Assembly (NCBI GenBank): GCA_947396885.1
Contig: OX377202.1
Span: 18,662,001-18,726,000, forward strand
From: Heligmosomoides polygyrus polygyrus
Lineage: Eukaryota > Nematoda > Chromadorea > Rhabditida > Heligmosomidae
Direction: 5' to 3'
DNA: 64,000 bases
In this document: positions 51,001 to 51,688 of the stretch, piece after piece
Position numbering within the stretch: the first letter of the stretch is position 1
Layout of the letters: every line of letters starts with the position of its first letter
Program-made: the position numbers and the translations under genes
Notes under the pieces: generated by a model
The model's input: the letters and a program-made list of their open reading frames with translations, nothing else
Databases searched by the model: none
What the model was told of the DNA's origin: nothing

Positions 51001-51688
51001 GGAACTTTTTAACTAGCGCCGTTGTTTCCCTACTTGTTTTGCTCTGTGTGACATGTGACATATATTCTGGTTGATAGAGGTAGAAAGCATATCCAAGTAT
51101 CATTTGCCGGGTCTCAAAGAAAGACTGGCGATTGATACTGGCTCTCGTATCATTTGCTCTGCAAAAACAGCAGAGTAGCGAACGATGGGGATCAGAGCCA
51201 ATGCTCTGACTCAAATGTTTGTATCAAATAAGCTCCGGCTATAATAAATACTGAAGGCAAATTGAGCAGAACAGACAGGGCGAAACCAAGCCCAGCGAGC
51301 TCAACCCCACGACAGGTTCGCCAGGCGCAAGTGAAGTGAGCAAGAACAGGAGCAGAATAAGGAACTTCAGCACCACACAATACAAGCCTGACTGACTGAA
51401 TACGAAGCCCGGCTAGCAGAAAGGAGGCCGGTGACGGTGAAATGCGAAGCGTCGACGAGCAGAGCGGAATGGTGTGTCGAAAAGAGCACAATGGACGCGA
51501 AGAAGAGGAATCGAATGAACACAGCACCGAGCGGTGGGGCTGCGAAGGCCACCGGGCGAAAAAGTCGCTCTGGAACGTACCTTTCGCTTATTGATGACAT
51601 TGTTGGTGATCAGCTGCTTGCTCTGGAGAATGCTGGCGTGGCGAGTGGCCTCCTCCACGTCGACGTCGTCGTCGTCTCGCACCACCAT
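1..51688 (-). CDS. mel-11: Myosin phosphatase targeting/regulatory subunit (MYPT, PPP1R12 family), gene span incomplete at 3' end
   Basis: This subunit holds the PP1 catalytic subunit and directs it to phosphorylated myosin light chain, relaxing actomyosin; in C. elegans MEL-11 opposes the Rho kinase LET-502 in embryonic elongation and spermathecal contraction. The sequence shows an EQLQRW block, the PP1-docking RVKF motif, ankyrin repeats with MYPT-type blocks (DGLTALHQ, EGWTPLHAAA, TALHVAAAKGY, DGWTPLHAAAHW), a low-complexity Ser/Pro middle and an RRKSQG site resembling the inhibitory ROCK site. Nineteen exons are listed separately and total about 857 codons, against about 1,000 for vertebrate MYPT1. 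The C-terminal coiled coil is not in the window, so the gene continues left of position 1. All junctions agree in phase except 15,386 to 12,697, where an exon may be missing or misplaced. Intron 1 is about 23 kb. The family call is firm; exons in the disordered region are less certain. Confidence 0.95.
47..644. other. Intron sequence, nothing recognised
   Basis: Intronic to mel-11 and AT-rich. It contains a short palindrome of TGACACGTTG/CAACGTGTCA blocks near 355-400, a pyrimidine run near 545-570 and a C10 homopolymer near 589. No coding exon or repeat family was recognised. Confidence 0.4.
645..985. mobile_element. MITE with ~55-bp terminal inverted repeats
   Basis: The sequence near 650-695 (GGGCCGAACAACCACTTGCT and onward) is repeated inverted at 930-975, differing at only a few positions. 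The intervening 230 bp has no coding capacity. One copy only in the window, inside the intron downstream of mel-11 exon 19. Confidence 0.75.
1062..1172 (-). CDS. mel-11: mel-11 exon 19 (last exon visible)
   Basis: Thirty-seven codons, phase 0, acceptor ATTTCCAG, donor GTAGGT. It begins TQSVPATRNVPPTVAVGRVQ and ends NNTYTTAS with no stop, so the reading frame must continue in exons left of position 1. The MYPT C-terminal coiled coil is expected there. Confidence 0.8.
1314..1580 (-). CDS. mel-11: mel-11 exon 18 (Ala/Ser/Pro-rich)
   Basis: Eighty-nine codons, phase 0 to 0, acceptor GTGTAG, donor GTACGG. It begins GLTVSRANRRGTGPVLPE and ends TSAVNAV, rich in Ala, Ser, Thr and Pro. It directly continues the phosphorylation-site block of exon 17. 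Confidence 0.82.
1701..1852 (-). CDS. mel-11: mel-11 exon 17 (ends at ROCK-like site RRKSQ)
   Basis: A 152-bp exon, acceptor TTCTTAG, donor GTAAGT. It begins FGAMAERGSSSESAQP, has a Ser/Thr/Ala run, and ends AVVGMRRKSQ. With exon 18 this reads RRKSQGLTVS, which aligns with the vertebrate inhibitory phosphorylation site RRSTQGVTLT (Thr696 of MYPT1). The site therefore straddles the splice junction, with Ser at the phospho-acceptor position. Confidence 0.85.
2095..2290 (+). repeat. tRNA-derived SINE (SINE1), degenerate 5'-truncated copy
   Basis: Matches the body of SINE1 (CGGTGAA..GTACC..., CGCAACTCATTACATAGGCA, CTCCACGACATCCCGTTAAG) in plus orientation. The tRNA head is missing. Confidence 0.6.
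2365..2628 (-). repeat. tRNA-derived SINE (SINE1), diverged near-full copy
   Basis: Read on the plus strand it runs from the CACGCATCCTGCTTCTACGG block through CCAGACAAGTCTGGTA to a degenerate tRNA-like head. With the copy at 2,095 it forms a tail-to-tail pair. Confidence 0.7.
2656..3706. mobile_element. Foldback (long inverted repeat) element with mariner-like ends
   Basis: About 1.05 kb formed of two long arms meeting near 3,165. The ends read GGTTGTACCATAAGTCCCCG and its complement, flanked by TA on each side, as in mariner/Tc1 elements. Internal blocks also pair, for example CGTGTTGGGCCTATTTGCTC near 2,940 with its inverse near 3,410. No transposase is encoded. A single-arm relative sits at 57.4-57.9 kb. 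Confidence 0.8.
3712..4601 (-). mobile_element. mariner-family transposon, internally deleted
   Basis: An 890-bp element with 30-bp inverted repeats beginning CCAGGCTGTCCAATAATTC (left) and CCAGGCTATCCAATAATTCC (right, inverted), flanked by TA target duplications. Full-length mariners are about 1.3 kb; this copy lost roughly 400 bp from the middle of its gene. It inserted next to the foldback element ending at 3,706. Confidence 0.92.
3787..4434 (-). CDS. Mariner transposase with internal deletion (215 aa)
   Basis: A DDD-type transposase of the mariner class, which in intact form cuts and pastes its own element. Residues 1-61 hold the N-terminal helix-turn-helix region (FLYYEWLLGKD, QRTVRRWFNRFGSGD, LEDREHP). 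The frame then jumps to KIMLCCWWDAKGMLYFELLP, skipping the segment that carries the first catalytic Asp. The second Asp (HDNACPH) and third (YSLDLAPSDYRLF) remain with the 34-residue spacing typical of mariner. Family length is about 345 residues. The deletion keeps the frame open to the stop, so a protein could be made but should be catalytically dead; it might still bind the inverted repeats. Codons are GC-rich compared with flanking sequence, suggesting recent arrival. Confidence 0.88.
   Translation of the reverse strand: MDQGRIRTFLYYEWLLGKDTATAVGSICRACKEDAVSQRTVRRWFNRFGSGDTSLEDREHPLKIMLCCWWDAKGMLYFELLPQGRAVTASIYTDQLEKLAAAIREKRPGRASVHLLHDNACPHVAKETQQKLATLGRETVAHPPYSLDLAPSDYRLFRPLKHHLAGRKFTNYDNLKSDIADFFESQPPEFWAKGIGDLRNRWAAVVDNCGDHIVD
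4604..5157. other. Intron sequence, nothing recognised
   Basis: Intronic to mel-11. Short open frames only; no splice-bounded exon, repeat family or RNA gene recognised. Confidence 0.35.
5158..5327. mobile_element. Family A MITE (ends GGGCCGGATTCATCAACGAC)
   Basis: A 170-bp palindrome: the left end GCCGGATTCATCAAC and the inverted right end GTTGATGAATCCGG enclose paired blocks AGCCGAAATCCCTGATAGCG and its inverse. No coding capacity. Confidence 0.85.
5328..6755. other. Intron sequence between exons 17 and 16, nothing recognised
   Basis: About 1.4 kb without a repeat family found elsewhere in the window and without a splice-bounded open frame that fits mel-11 phase. Confidence 0.35.
6756..6885 (-). 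CDS. mel-11: mel-11 exon 16 (Ser-rich)
   Basis: A 130-bp exon, acceptor TTCGTAG, donor GTGAGA. It encodes GLVRLASEERDTTSMCSDRS followed by SSVSTEKGSQDGS and ends SAPR plus one base. The terminal G is completed by AA of exon 17 to make Glu. Confidence 0.82.
6964..7080 (-). CDS. mel-11: mel-11 exon 15 (helical, Ala/Glu/Arg-rich)
   Basis: A phase-0 exon with donor GTAAGG. It begins EHLEEASRIAMAENARRR and ends SSVSTPREV. The acceptor chosen is GTGTTCAG at 7,081; an alternative acceptor at 7,120 would add 13 codons (GFDAPAEYAVCVQ) without changing phase. Only 78 bp of intron separates it from exon 16, and phases agree. Confidence 0.78.
7320..7440 (+). repeat. SINE1 fragment
   Basis: A body fragment in plus orientation (AGACCAACAAAGCCTTCCAT, then CATGTCTCGGAAGGATGAA). 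Strongly diverged. Confidence 0.45.
7560..7750 (-). repeat. SINE1 degenerate copy
   Basis: Read on the plus strand: GAGGCAATCTGAACGCGTAT, a diverged centre, and a degenerate tRNA-like head ending near GTGCCACACGC. Confidence 0.5.
7951..8232 (-). repeat. SINE1 near-full copy
   Basis: A full-length pattern on the minus strand: tail AAGGATAAAGGACGGCGTTA, body GCAGACAAGTCTGGTACC, B-box remnant GGGAAATCCGAACC and tRNA-head end near GCGCCTCACGCGCC. Confidence 0.85.
8575..8830 (-). repeat. SINE1 copy
   Basis: Tail GATAAAGGACGGCGTTAGCC, body CAGACAAGCCTGGTACC and B-box remnant GGAAAATCTGAACC. The head is truncated near the A box. Confidence 0.8.
8833..9458. other. Intron sequence, nothing recognised
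   Basis: Contains a C13 homopolymer near 8,872. No exon or repeat family recognised. Confidence 0.35.
9462..9595. mobile_element. Family C MITE (ends GGCCTATGTTATGCC), TAA duplication
   Basis: A 134-bp palindrome with ends GGCCTATGTTATGCC and its inverse, flanked by TAA on both sides (9,459-9,461 and 9,596-9,598). The TIR continues through GCTCACCCCG and GAAGCCTAATG blocks to a CGATATCGAT-rich centre. TSD and palindrome suggest a PIF/Harbinger-type non-autonomous element. Confidence 0.88.
9680..9945. repeat. GC-rich repeat (family G), copy 1
   Basis: Shares GGGAGCGCGA..GCGATC, AGGACCAACGCTAAACACCG and GATGGGCGCGGGAAGCCATC with the copy at 57.95-58.22 kb. CpG-rich with internal inverted blocks; no coding evidence. 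Confidence 0.75.
10007..10147. repeat. Palindromic MITE-like element
   Basis: TTCAGAGCTC near 10,018 pairs with GAGCTCTGAA near 10,128, and ATGATAAGCTTTCATATCGA near 10,050 pairs with TCGATATAGGAGTTTATCAT near 10,087. It resembles family C in its TATCGAT core. Confidence 0.65.
10440..11215. repeat. Cluster of degenerate MITE-like palindromes
   Basis: A run of partial inverted repeats with TATCGAT cores. The clearest is 10,721-10,822, where GGCCCGTTCATACTTC pairs with a GAGTATAAACGGGCC end. These ends follow the same layout as families C and D. Boundaries are uncertain. Confidence 0.5.
11250..12075. mobile_element. Foldback element with ~390-bp arms
   Basis: Two arms meet near 11,635: GCGCCATGCACTCG..GATTGGTAG (11,533-11,577) pairs with CTACCAATC..GTGCGTGGCGC (11,688-11,732), and outer AT-rich blocks also pair. 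The outer parts contain loosely periodic TTTGA/GGAAA tokens. No coding capacity. Confidence 0.65.
12249..12408 (-). CDS. mel-11: mel-11 probable exon 14 (Pro/Ser/Ala-rich)
   Basis: Acceptor ATTCCAG; the first base completes the codon left open by exon 13. It encodes PMQRSKSTPSNLPWASLLRA and continues to HPPFAQSK. The proposed donor after AGCAAG (GTGTCG) ends in phase 0, matching exon 15, but the frame stays open to 12,084 and other donors are possible. A repeat-free GC-rich context supports real coding. Confidence 0.6.
12508..12863 (+). pseudogene. Unidentified frameshifted plus-strand coding remnant
   Basis: One plus-strand frame to the TGA at 12,719 reads an acidic peptide ending VADERTDEFEELLDLKLERT; a second frame, open from about 12,690, continues VNVWNFEEFLMNELKTLIHS and DERALFNKHVRKIEY to TAA at 12,861. 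Together they look like one protein with a frame break. I do not recognise the family. The first part is antisense to proposed mel-11 exon 13, so at least one of the two readings may be accidental. Confidence 0.35.
12551..12697 (-). CDS. mel-11: mel-11 probable exon 13 (poly-Ser)
   Basis: A 147-bp stretch with acceptor TTTCAG and donor GTGAGT encoding SSSSNSSVRSSATGSSDTSS and then PMSMSLATSSGSSVPFTG. It needs two incoming bases, whereas exons 11 and 12 end in phase 0, so an exon is missing between them or this one is misplaced. Its outgoing phase does match exon 14. The same bases also hold an acidic plus-strand frame, listed separately. Confidence 0.55.
12864..13499. other. Intron sequence, nothing recognised
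   Basis: Between the coding remnant and the RTE fragment. No exon completing the phase gap between exons 12 and 13 was found here. Confidence 0.3.
13500..13870 (-). mobile_element. RTE-type non-LTR retrotransposon fragment (ORF 3' end)
   Basis: Minus-strand translation gives VTRFTQVIKGLQSSELRRRS followed by RIQDTIARAN, the C-terminal region of nematode RTE-1-type ORFs, then a degenerate WATRAR block like the conserved HWATLARDR near the protein end. Broken by stops and shifts. Confidence 0.7.
13921..14090. mobile_element. Family B MITE (ends CCAGATTCATCAACC) interrupted by a family C element
   Basis: The left end GGGCCAGATTCATCAACC and the inverted right end near 14,070-14,090 (GCGGTTGGTGAATCCGG) match the family B copies at 18.8 and 49.4 kb. 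The middle is replaced by a family C palindrome starting GGGCCTATGTTATCC near 13,946 and ending near 14,037. Confidence 0.75.
14092..14258. mobile_element. Family A MITE
   Basis: Lies directly beside the family B element. Ends GCGAGATTCATCAGCGAC and GTCGTTGATGAATTCGGC, with the paired GCGGCTTATCGCCCACC / CGCTTGATAAGC centre. Confidence 0.82.
14281..14665 (-). mobile_element. RTE-type retrotransposon fragment (reverse transcriptase catalytic block)
   Basis: Minus-strand translation contains LADDVVLIMRRISQVERIML, the reverse-transcriptase [F/Y]xDD box region, and in the adjacent frame YLGREVNMAKEIVPELDGKK, matching RTE-1-type ORFs. Frameshifts separate the blocks, so it is inactive. Confidence 0.8.
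14666..15385. other. Intron sequence with possible further RTE decay
   Basis: Minus-strand pieces near 14,670-14,800 may be older RTE sequence. Otherwise nothing recognised. Confidence 0.3.
15386..15481 (-). CDS. mel-11: mel-11 probable exon 12
   Basis: A 96-bp candidate, acceptor TTCCACAG, donor GTGCGT, phase 0 on both sides and separated from exon 11 by 87 bp. The peptide contains GDSLNSNATTSAAELVDQQG. A second frame through the same bases is also open, so the boundary or frame could differ. I keep it as probable because it is in phase with exon 11. Confidence 0.45.
15569..15701 (-). CDS. mel-11: mel-11 exon 11 (Ser/Arg-rich)
   Basis: A 133-bp exon from TTTCCAG to GTAAGT. It starts RPSQEPQSTRST and ends PIPVSESAKIS in phase 0. 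Composition (Ser, Arg, Pro) suits the disordered MYPT middle region. There is no family motif, so support rests on splice sites and phase agreement with exon 10. Confidence 0.75.
16182..16470 (+). repeat. SINE1 full-length copy
   Basis: Plus orientation: A-box-like GTGTTGTGCAGTCGGAG, B-box-like GGTTCGGATTTCCCG, body CAAGCCTTCCATCCCTCC, and end CAACGCCGTCCTTTCTCTTC. One of the clearest copies. Confidence 0.88.
16498..16795 (-). repeat. SINE1 diverged copy
   Basis: Minus orientation and tail-to-tail with the previous copy. Body block CCACGCATTCTACTTCTCCT, TCCAGACAAATTC and a degenerate head near CTCCTCCGATTGCGC. Confidence 0.75.
16668..17126 (-). CDS. Hypothetical ORF of 152 codons in a mel-11 intron
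   Basis: ATG-initiated frame (MRYADIQAISSRNRW...) running 110 codons through unique sequence and about 40 through the SINE1 copy before a stop. No family recognised and no signal peptide or membrane segment seen. It could be a chance frame, a small nested gene, or a skipped exon. Its 3' part is built from repeat sequence, which argues against an ancient gene. Confidence 0.2.
   Translation of the reverse strand: MRYADIQAISSRNRWAGEVNKSVFLIIEERSRQDSTLCQGTSERASSSLVERPCISMSEKFAVFAYIESSSSKVDRVIFYATPLEGLKTLPRDQIKVSERTGDVGDYMDGRFGSAIGGAAECRVNPALGSCFRFLSPRPTKTSILPGSQNCY
17488..17679 (-). CDS. mel-11: mel-11 exon 10 (Ser-rich, acidic)
   Basis: A 192-bp exon, acceptor TTTTCAG, donor GTAGGT; a second donor four bases downstream is possible. 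It encodes a Ser/Glu/Pro-rich stretch starting ENELLHSSVKLRKIEDKSP and ending SASEPPSLP. The terminal split codon is completed by the first base of exon 11, giving Arg. Confidence 0.87.
17748..17836 (-). CDS. mel-11: mel-11 exon 9 (charged, His/Lys/Glu-rich)
   Basis: An 89-bp exon with acceptor TTTCAG and donor GTATGG. The peptide starts EKNHRLSHEEHTHTLS and ends KRELKHKDQT plus two bases, completed as Ser by exon 10. Vertebrate MYPT1 has a similarly charged Lys/Glu tract after its ankyrin domain. Phase continuity with exons 8 and 10 is the main support. Confidence 0.85.
17837..18784. other. Intron sequence between exons 9 and 8, nothing recognised
   Basis: AT-rich; 18,410-18,540 has TTTGA/CCAA token repetition reminiscent of the foldback at 11.3-12.1 kb. 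No exon seen. Confidence 0.3.
18791..18926. mobile_element. Family B MITE
   Basis: Ends GGGACCAGATTCATTAACCG and the inverse of GAGCGGTTAATGAATC; internal GCATCAGGTTTGGCGGTAC is shared with the 49.4-kb copy. Confidence 0.82.
19105..19218 (-). CDS. mel-11: mel-11 exon 8 (end of ankyrin region)
   Basis: Thirty-eight codons, phase 0 to 0, acceptor TTCTAG, donor GTATGC. GQNVLAVADKDVVEYLEDLE matches MYPT1 GQTAFDVADEDILGYLEELQ, the last part of the ankyrin domain; it is followed by basic KRKSPPSAPAS, the start of the disordered middle region. Confidence 0.96.
19908..20107. mobile_element. Family H element (ends near ATCCTAGTCGGGGG)
   Basis: Left end AGAATCCATCCTAGTC plus a long G run; inverted right end CCCTCCCACTAGGGTAGATC. 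Matches the terminal layout GGATCTATCCTAGT-GGGG of other copies. A lone end also occurs at 19,236. Confidence 0.65.
20171..20272 (-). CDS. mel-11: mel-11 exon 7 (ankyrin repeat, DGWTPLHAAAHW block)
   Basis: Thirty-four codons, phase 0 at both ends, acceptor GTTTAG, donor GTAAGT. DGWTPLHAAAHWAERDSCKI continues to ILMEHGAS and is nearly the MYPT1 sequence DGWTPLHAAAHWGKEEACRI. Exons 6 and 7 are spaced by about 1.7 kb of intron. Confidence 0.97.
20273..21940. other. Intron between exons 7 and 6, nothing recognised
   Basis: About 1.7 kb. A TCTA tetranucleotide run near 20,304 is the only simple repeat. No exon or known repeat family seen. Confidence 0.35.
21941..22058 (-). CDS. mel-11: mel-11 exon 6 (ankyrin repeat, TALHVAAAKGY block)
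   Basis: A 118-bp exon, acceptor TTTAG, donor GTGTGT. It encodes RTGATALHVAAAKGYTQLLE and LLIKAGGNIKAADK, matching the MYPT1 block GGTALHVAAAKGYTEVLKLL. The first base completes an Arg codon begun in exon 5. A Tc1-like element lies in the upstream intron. Confidence 0.97.
22165..23372 (-). mobile_element. Tc1-like transposon, decayed
   Basis: A 1.2-kb element with ends CAGGGTGCGTCATAAATATA and CAGGGTGCGCCATAAATATG (inverted), flanked by TA duplications. It encodes a broken transposase on the minus strand. Inserted in the intron between mel-11 exons 6 and 5. Confidence 0.9.
22290..23190 (-). pseudogene. Tc1/mariner-superfamily transposase pseudogene
   Basis: The N-terminal part shows a helix-turn-helix-like segment (VPNIARMLKLHKKTVYRCVE) followed by RPRPGRPVSV, typical of Tc1-like DNA-binding regions. 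The next frame gives FTDEKLFSIEKSF, containing the first catalytic Asp, and MVWAGVCAIGRTTLVFF. Further downstream, other frames retain blocks resembling WTFQQDGALAHKSK, containing the second Asp. At least two frameshifts and several stops separate these pieces, so it cannot make an active enzyme. Confidence 0.85.
23374..23665 (-). repeat. SINE1 diverged copy abutting the Tc1-like element
   Basis: Begins immediately after the right end of the Tc1-like element. Tail GACAAATGACGGTGTTAGTC, body ATATTCTATTTTTACGGGAT, B-box remnant AAATCCGAACCAAGAACTTG. Confidence 0.75.
23752..23913 (-). CDS. mel-11: mel-11 exon 5 (inter-ankyrin linker)
   Basis: A 162-bp exon with acceptor TTTTCAG and donor GTGAGA. 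The peptide includes ELALDLADDESCREYL and IMMRDAQQWLRDGEYR, corresponding to MYPT1 DTPLDIAEEEAMEELL and IMLRDARQWLNSG. It enters and leaves with split codons that match exons 4 and 6. Confidence 0.96.
23984..24156 (-). CDS. mel-11: mel-11 exon 4 (ankyrin repeats 2-3)
   Basis: A 173-bp exon from a TTCCAG acceptor to a GTACGA donor, ending with two bases of a split Ser codon. It contains the consecutive ankyrin blocks EMVRFLCEKGADVNAQDNEG and WTPLHAAACCGNLAIVKYL, aligning with the second and third MYPT repeats. The last codon is completed by exon 5. Confidence 0.97.
24216..24335 (-). CDS. mel-11: mel-11 exon 3 (ankyrin repeat 1)
   Basis: Forty codons, phase 0 to phase 0, acceptor TTTTCAG, donor GTAGAG. 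It begins DSDVFLSACMSGDEEEV and ends DGLTALHQ, matching the first MYPT ankyrin repeat (AVFLAACSSGD..., DGLTALHQ). It is joined to exon 4 across a 59-bp intron. Confidence 0.97.
24540..25030. repeat. Diverged direct/inverted repeat array (GATGTCAGATTCGTGATCAG units)
   Basis: Units near 24,720-24,890 and 24,900-25,010 repeat CAGCGTAATA, ATGTCAGATTC and CTTAGTCACCCG blocks; part of the array is inverted. A single related unit lies at 50,885-50,950. No coding content. Confidence 0.6.
25596..25790 (+). repeat. SINE1 5'-truncated copy
   Basis: Plus orientation from CAACCAAGCCATCTCTGTC through GGAACCAGACTTCG to the end-region GGGAATGGGATTGATTAAC. No tRNA head. Confidence 0.65.
25800..27765. other. 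Intron between exons 3 and 2, nothing recognised
   Basis: About 2 kb of moderately AT-rich sequence with only short scattered frames. A block near 25,970-26,110 repeats CAAGATTCAAA/GATTCAAGA tokens. No exon or known family seen. Confidence 0.3.
27770..28130 (-). repeat. SINE1 copy split by a family C MITE
   Basis: Degenerate SINE1 body before the MITE (GTGTATACGGTGGAGAGAAT, matching TTCTACGGGGTGTCGTGGAGG) and after it (TTTTCCCTCCCAAACATAGC, then GAATGGAAGGCTTGATTGGC). The MITE therefore inserted into an existing SINE. Confidence 0.65.
27843..27975. mobile_element. Family C MITE (ends CCTATGTTATACTTCGGCGAC)
   Basis: A 133-bp palindrome; CTATGTTATACTTCGGCGAC pairs with GTCGCCAAAGTATAACATAG. 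The centre CGCACTGTGTAGC-like block is shared with the 54.8-kb copy. Flanks carry TTA/TAA. Confidence 0.85.
28437..28517 (-). CDS. mel-11: mel-11 exon 2 (QLQRW block and PP1-docking RVKF motif)
   Basis: An 81-bp exon (27 codons, phase 0 at both ends) bounded by TTTCAG and GTCAGT. It begins EQLQRWESSE and ends NTRVKFQ. RVKF is the canonical RVxF motif through which MYPT proteins hold the PP1 catalytic subunit; human MYPT1 has KVKF at the equivalent place, just before the ankyrin repeats. The exon is too short for routine ORF listing and lies alone between introns of about 23 kb and 4.1 kb, so automated annotation could easily miss it. Confidence 0.92.
28770..29285 (-). repeat. SINE1 copy split by a family D MITE
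   Basis: The part to 28,910 (TGCGCCACGCATTCCACTTC, ACTTGCGGTCACCAGCCGAT, CAGCGCT) resumes after 29,155 with CCTTCCTAAAAAAGCC, GGATGGAAGCTTGGTTGGCC and a tRNA-like head. The interruption is exactly at the TAA duplication of the MITE. Confidence 0.85.
28914..29152. mobile_element. Family D MITE (ends GGGCCTGTTCATACTTCGC), TAA duplication
   Basis: Nearly palindromic, flanked by TAA at 28,911-28,913 and 29,153-29,155. Arms contain reiterated GAGCGAC units and GTGTGGTGTACGTAAATAAT. Non-coding; PIF/Harbinger-like by duplication and GGGCC end. Confidence 0.9.
29290..31575. other. Intron 1 stretch, one possible plus-strand exon, otherwise nothing
   Basis: At 29,872-29,945 an open 74-base block is bounded by TTTTCAG and GTAAGG on the plus strand (opposite to mel-11). 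A CAT/ATC trinucleotide run lies near 30,875-30,905. No recognised domain. Confidence 0.25.
31580..31800 (-). repeat. SINE1 copy lacking the tRNA head
   Basis: Tail AAAAAGGATAAAG, body GGGATGTCGTGGAGGCAATT and CAGACAAGTCTGGTACC; identity is lost before the B box. Confidence 0.78.
32573..32769. mobile_element. Family H element
   Basis: Left end GACGGATCTATCAGTGGGG and inverted right end CCCCCTTCCACTAGAATATA follow the GGATCTAT-CTAGT-GGGG pattern. About 200 bp, non-coding. Confidence 0.6.
32856..33078. mobile_element. Family D MITE
   Basis: Ends GGGCCTGCTCATACTTCGC and the inverse of GCGAAGTATGAACAGGCCC; flanks TCA and TTA (one mismatch). Same GAGCGAC units and GTGTGGTGTACGTAAATAAT arms as other D copies. 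Confidence 0.88.
33083..36120. other. Intron 1 stretch, nothing recognised
   Basis: Three kilobases without a repeat family shared with the rest of the window and without a splice-bounded conserved frame. It is the largest apparently unique stretch of intron 1 together with 44-46 kb. Confidence 0.35.
36124..36402 (-). repeat. SINE1 near-full copy
   Basis: Tail GGATAAAGGGCGATGCTAGT, B-box remnant GGAAATCGAACCAGGAACCT, A-box end CCTCCGACTGCGCTGCACGC. Confidence 0.82.
37366..37581. mobile_element. Family D MITE, TAA duplication
   Basis: Ends GGGCCTGTTCATAG and the inverse of CTTCGCGAC..CAGCCC, flanked by TAA on both sides. It is a 216-bp palindrome. Confidence 0.9.
37585..39120. other. Intron 1 stretch, nothing recognised
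   Basis: No repeat family, exon or RNA gene recognised. Confidence 0.35.
39122..39175. repeat. Perfect 24-bp hairpin with 6-base loop
   Basis: AGGTCACCACCAAATTCATG ATAG is followed after TTGCTA by its exact inverse complement ending at 39,175. No mismatch in the stem, no other copy in the window, and no T-run after it. Confidence 0.9.
39833..40060 (-). repeat. SINE1 copy, head degenerate
   Basis: Tail GAGAAAGGACGGTGATAAC, CAATGACTTGCGGTGGTCAG, and a degenerate B-box remnant GAAACCCGAACC. Confidence 0.75.
40606..40813. mobile_element. Family D MITE, AAA duplication
   Basis: Ends GGGCCTGTTCATACTTCGCG and the inverse of GCGAGGTATAAACAGGACC, flanked by AAA on both sides. Confidence 0.88.
41017..41100. 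repeat. Two adjacent family H ends
   Basis: GCCCCTCCGACTAGAATAAA (right-type end) is followed by CTCGGATCTATCATAGTGGG (left-type end), suggesting remnants of two elements or a circularised junction. Confidence 0.45.
41354..41425. mobile_element. Miniature palindromic MITE (72 bp) of the C/D type, TAA duplication
   Basis: GGCCCTGTTCACACCTCGGC pairs with GCCGAAGTATGAACAGGCCC, flanked by TAA on both sides. It combines the D-type end (TGTTCA) with the C-type CGGCGACG block. Confidence 0.82.
41513..41587 (+). tRNA. tRNA-like sequence (probable tRNA pseudogene or head of repeat SINE2), copy 1
   Basis: A 75-base sequence with acceptor pairing GCGCCGG/CTGGCGC, an A-box-like GTGTAATGGCGTACAGC, and a perfect T-stem GCGGG-TTCGAGT-CCCGC. 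The anticodon arm is abnormal: TTCCC/GGGAG would enclose an 11-base loop, so no clear anticodon can be given. The first arm resembles Gly/Asp tRNAs. A short tail (TTTTTGATTGCAACAAAGC) follows and is shared with the other two copies, so this is more likely a dispersed tRNA-derived element than a working tRNA. Confidence 0.5.
41794..41868 (+). tRNA. tRNA-like sequence (probable pseudogene / SINE2 head), copy 2
   Basis: About 95% identical to copy 1, 281 bases downstream in direct orientation. The T-stem has one mismatch (CCGGG/CCCGC). The same tail follows (TTTTGATCGCAACAAAACAT). No normal anticodon loop. Confidence 0.5.
42215..42285. repeat. Repeat of the 5' flank of the tRNA-like element
   Basis: TACTCGTCCAGTAGTACG...TATTTGGCAGATAG and GTTCAAATA match the sequence just upstream of tRNA-like copy 1 (41,440-41,510), but no tRNA-like part follows. 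Confidence 0.5.
42290..43235. other. Intron 1 stretch, nothing recognised
   Basis: No exon, repeat family or RNA gene recognised. Confidence 0.3.
43240..43858. mobile_element. Foldback element with ~270-bp arms
   Basis: TTAATGAGGCTTACGTTTCG near 43,257 pairs with CGTAAGCCTCAATAAAGAC near 43,826; GTTGTCGCCTTCTTCAGAGC pairs with GCTTTGAAGAAGGCGACAAC; the AGGGCTC..ATTCACCGATC blocks pair near the centre. About 620 bp, no coding capacity. Confidence 0.82.
44426..44540. repeat. TTCCG-rich degenerate repeat, copy 1
   Basis: Irregular TTTCCG/CGTTTCTGG reiteration beginning at GGGATGTGCGAATTTCC. Shared as inverse complement with 52.2 and 53.85 kb. Confidence 0.7.
44700..46130. other. Intron 1 stretch, nothing recognised
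   Basis: Two blocks near 45,380-45,430 and 45,800-45,850 share ATCTCAACGAAGG/ATCCTCACGAAGG and GAATAAAA-type sequence, a likely diverged direct repeat of about 420 bp. No coding evidence. Confidence 0.35.
46137..46428 (-). repeat. SINE1 near-full copy
   Basis: Tail GGATAAGGATAAAGGTCAGC, TATCCTTCCCAGACAGGTAG, B-box remnant GAAATCCGAACCAAGAACCT, head to ATCGACTGCGCTAC. Confidence 0.82.
46430..48645. other. Intron 1 stretch, nothing recognised
   Basis: No repeat family or splice-bounded conserved frame recognised; only short chance frames. Confidence 0.3.
48651..48817. mobile_element. Family A MITE
   Basis: Ends GGGCCGGATTCATCAACGAC and the inverse of GTTGAAGTATCCGGCCC; centre GCGGCTTATCAAGCGATATG pairs with GTGAGTGATAAGCCGCG. 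Confidence 0.87.
49379..49515. mobile_element. Family B MITE
   Basis: Left end GCCAGATTCATCAACTGC with TTACCGCCCTCTAACGGTG pairs with the inverse right end GGCGGTGAGCGGTTGATG. Centre GCATCAGGTTTGGCGGTA. Confidence 0.87.
49880..49910. repeat. AAAT microsatellite
   Basis: About 31 bases of AATA/AAAT repeats with one interruption. Confidence 0.85.
50150..50316. mobile_element. Family A MITE abutting the Merlin fragment
   Basis: Paired AAGCTCAGATAACGCGG and CCGCGTTATCTGAGC blocks, right end GTTGTTGATGAATCCGGCC. The left end is diverged (CTCACCAACG). Confidence 0.8.
50323..50685 (+). mobile_element. Merlin (IS1016-type) transposase, C-terminal half
   Basis: A DDE transposase remnant opposite in strand to mel-11. 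The frame is open from the MITE edge to TAG at 50,683 and reads RPGTTIISDYWRAYN (the second catalytic Asp), THLTVSHQLNFADPNTG (the conserved H-x-V-N-H...F-x-D-P block) and SSEFLWRRQFGD (the Glu region), ending ALLYPC as Merlin/ISXO2-like proteins do. It lacks the N-terminal half and the first Asp. The MITE at 50,150-50,316 lies exactly where the missing part should be. The C-terminal 120 codons carry no stop, implying fairly recent inactivation. Confidence 0.85.
51581..51688 (-). CDS. mel-11: mel-11 exon 1 (N-terminus, start ATG)
   Basis: Thirty-six codons from the ATG at 51,688 to a GTACGT donor. The peptide starts MVVRDDDD, has an acidic stretch and ends NNVINKRK; joined in phase 0 to exon 2 it gives NKRKEQLQRW, closely resembling the KRNEQLKRW block near the start of vertebrate MYPT1. 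An in-frame TGA lies about 40 bases upstream of the ATG, beyond a short run of CAG codons, so this ATG is the natural start unless an upstream exon splices in. The 23-kb distance to exon 2 is unusual, but matching phase and the completed motif support the assignment. Confidence 0.75.
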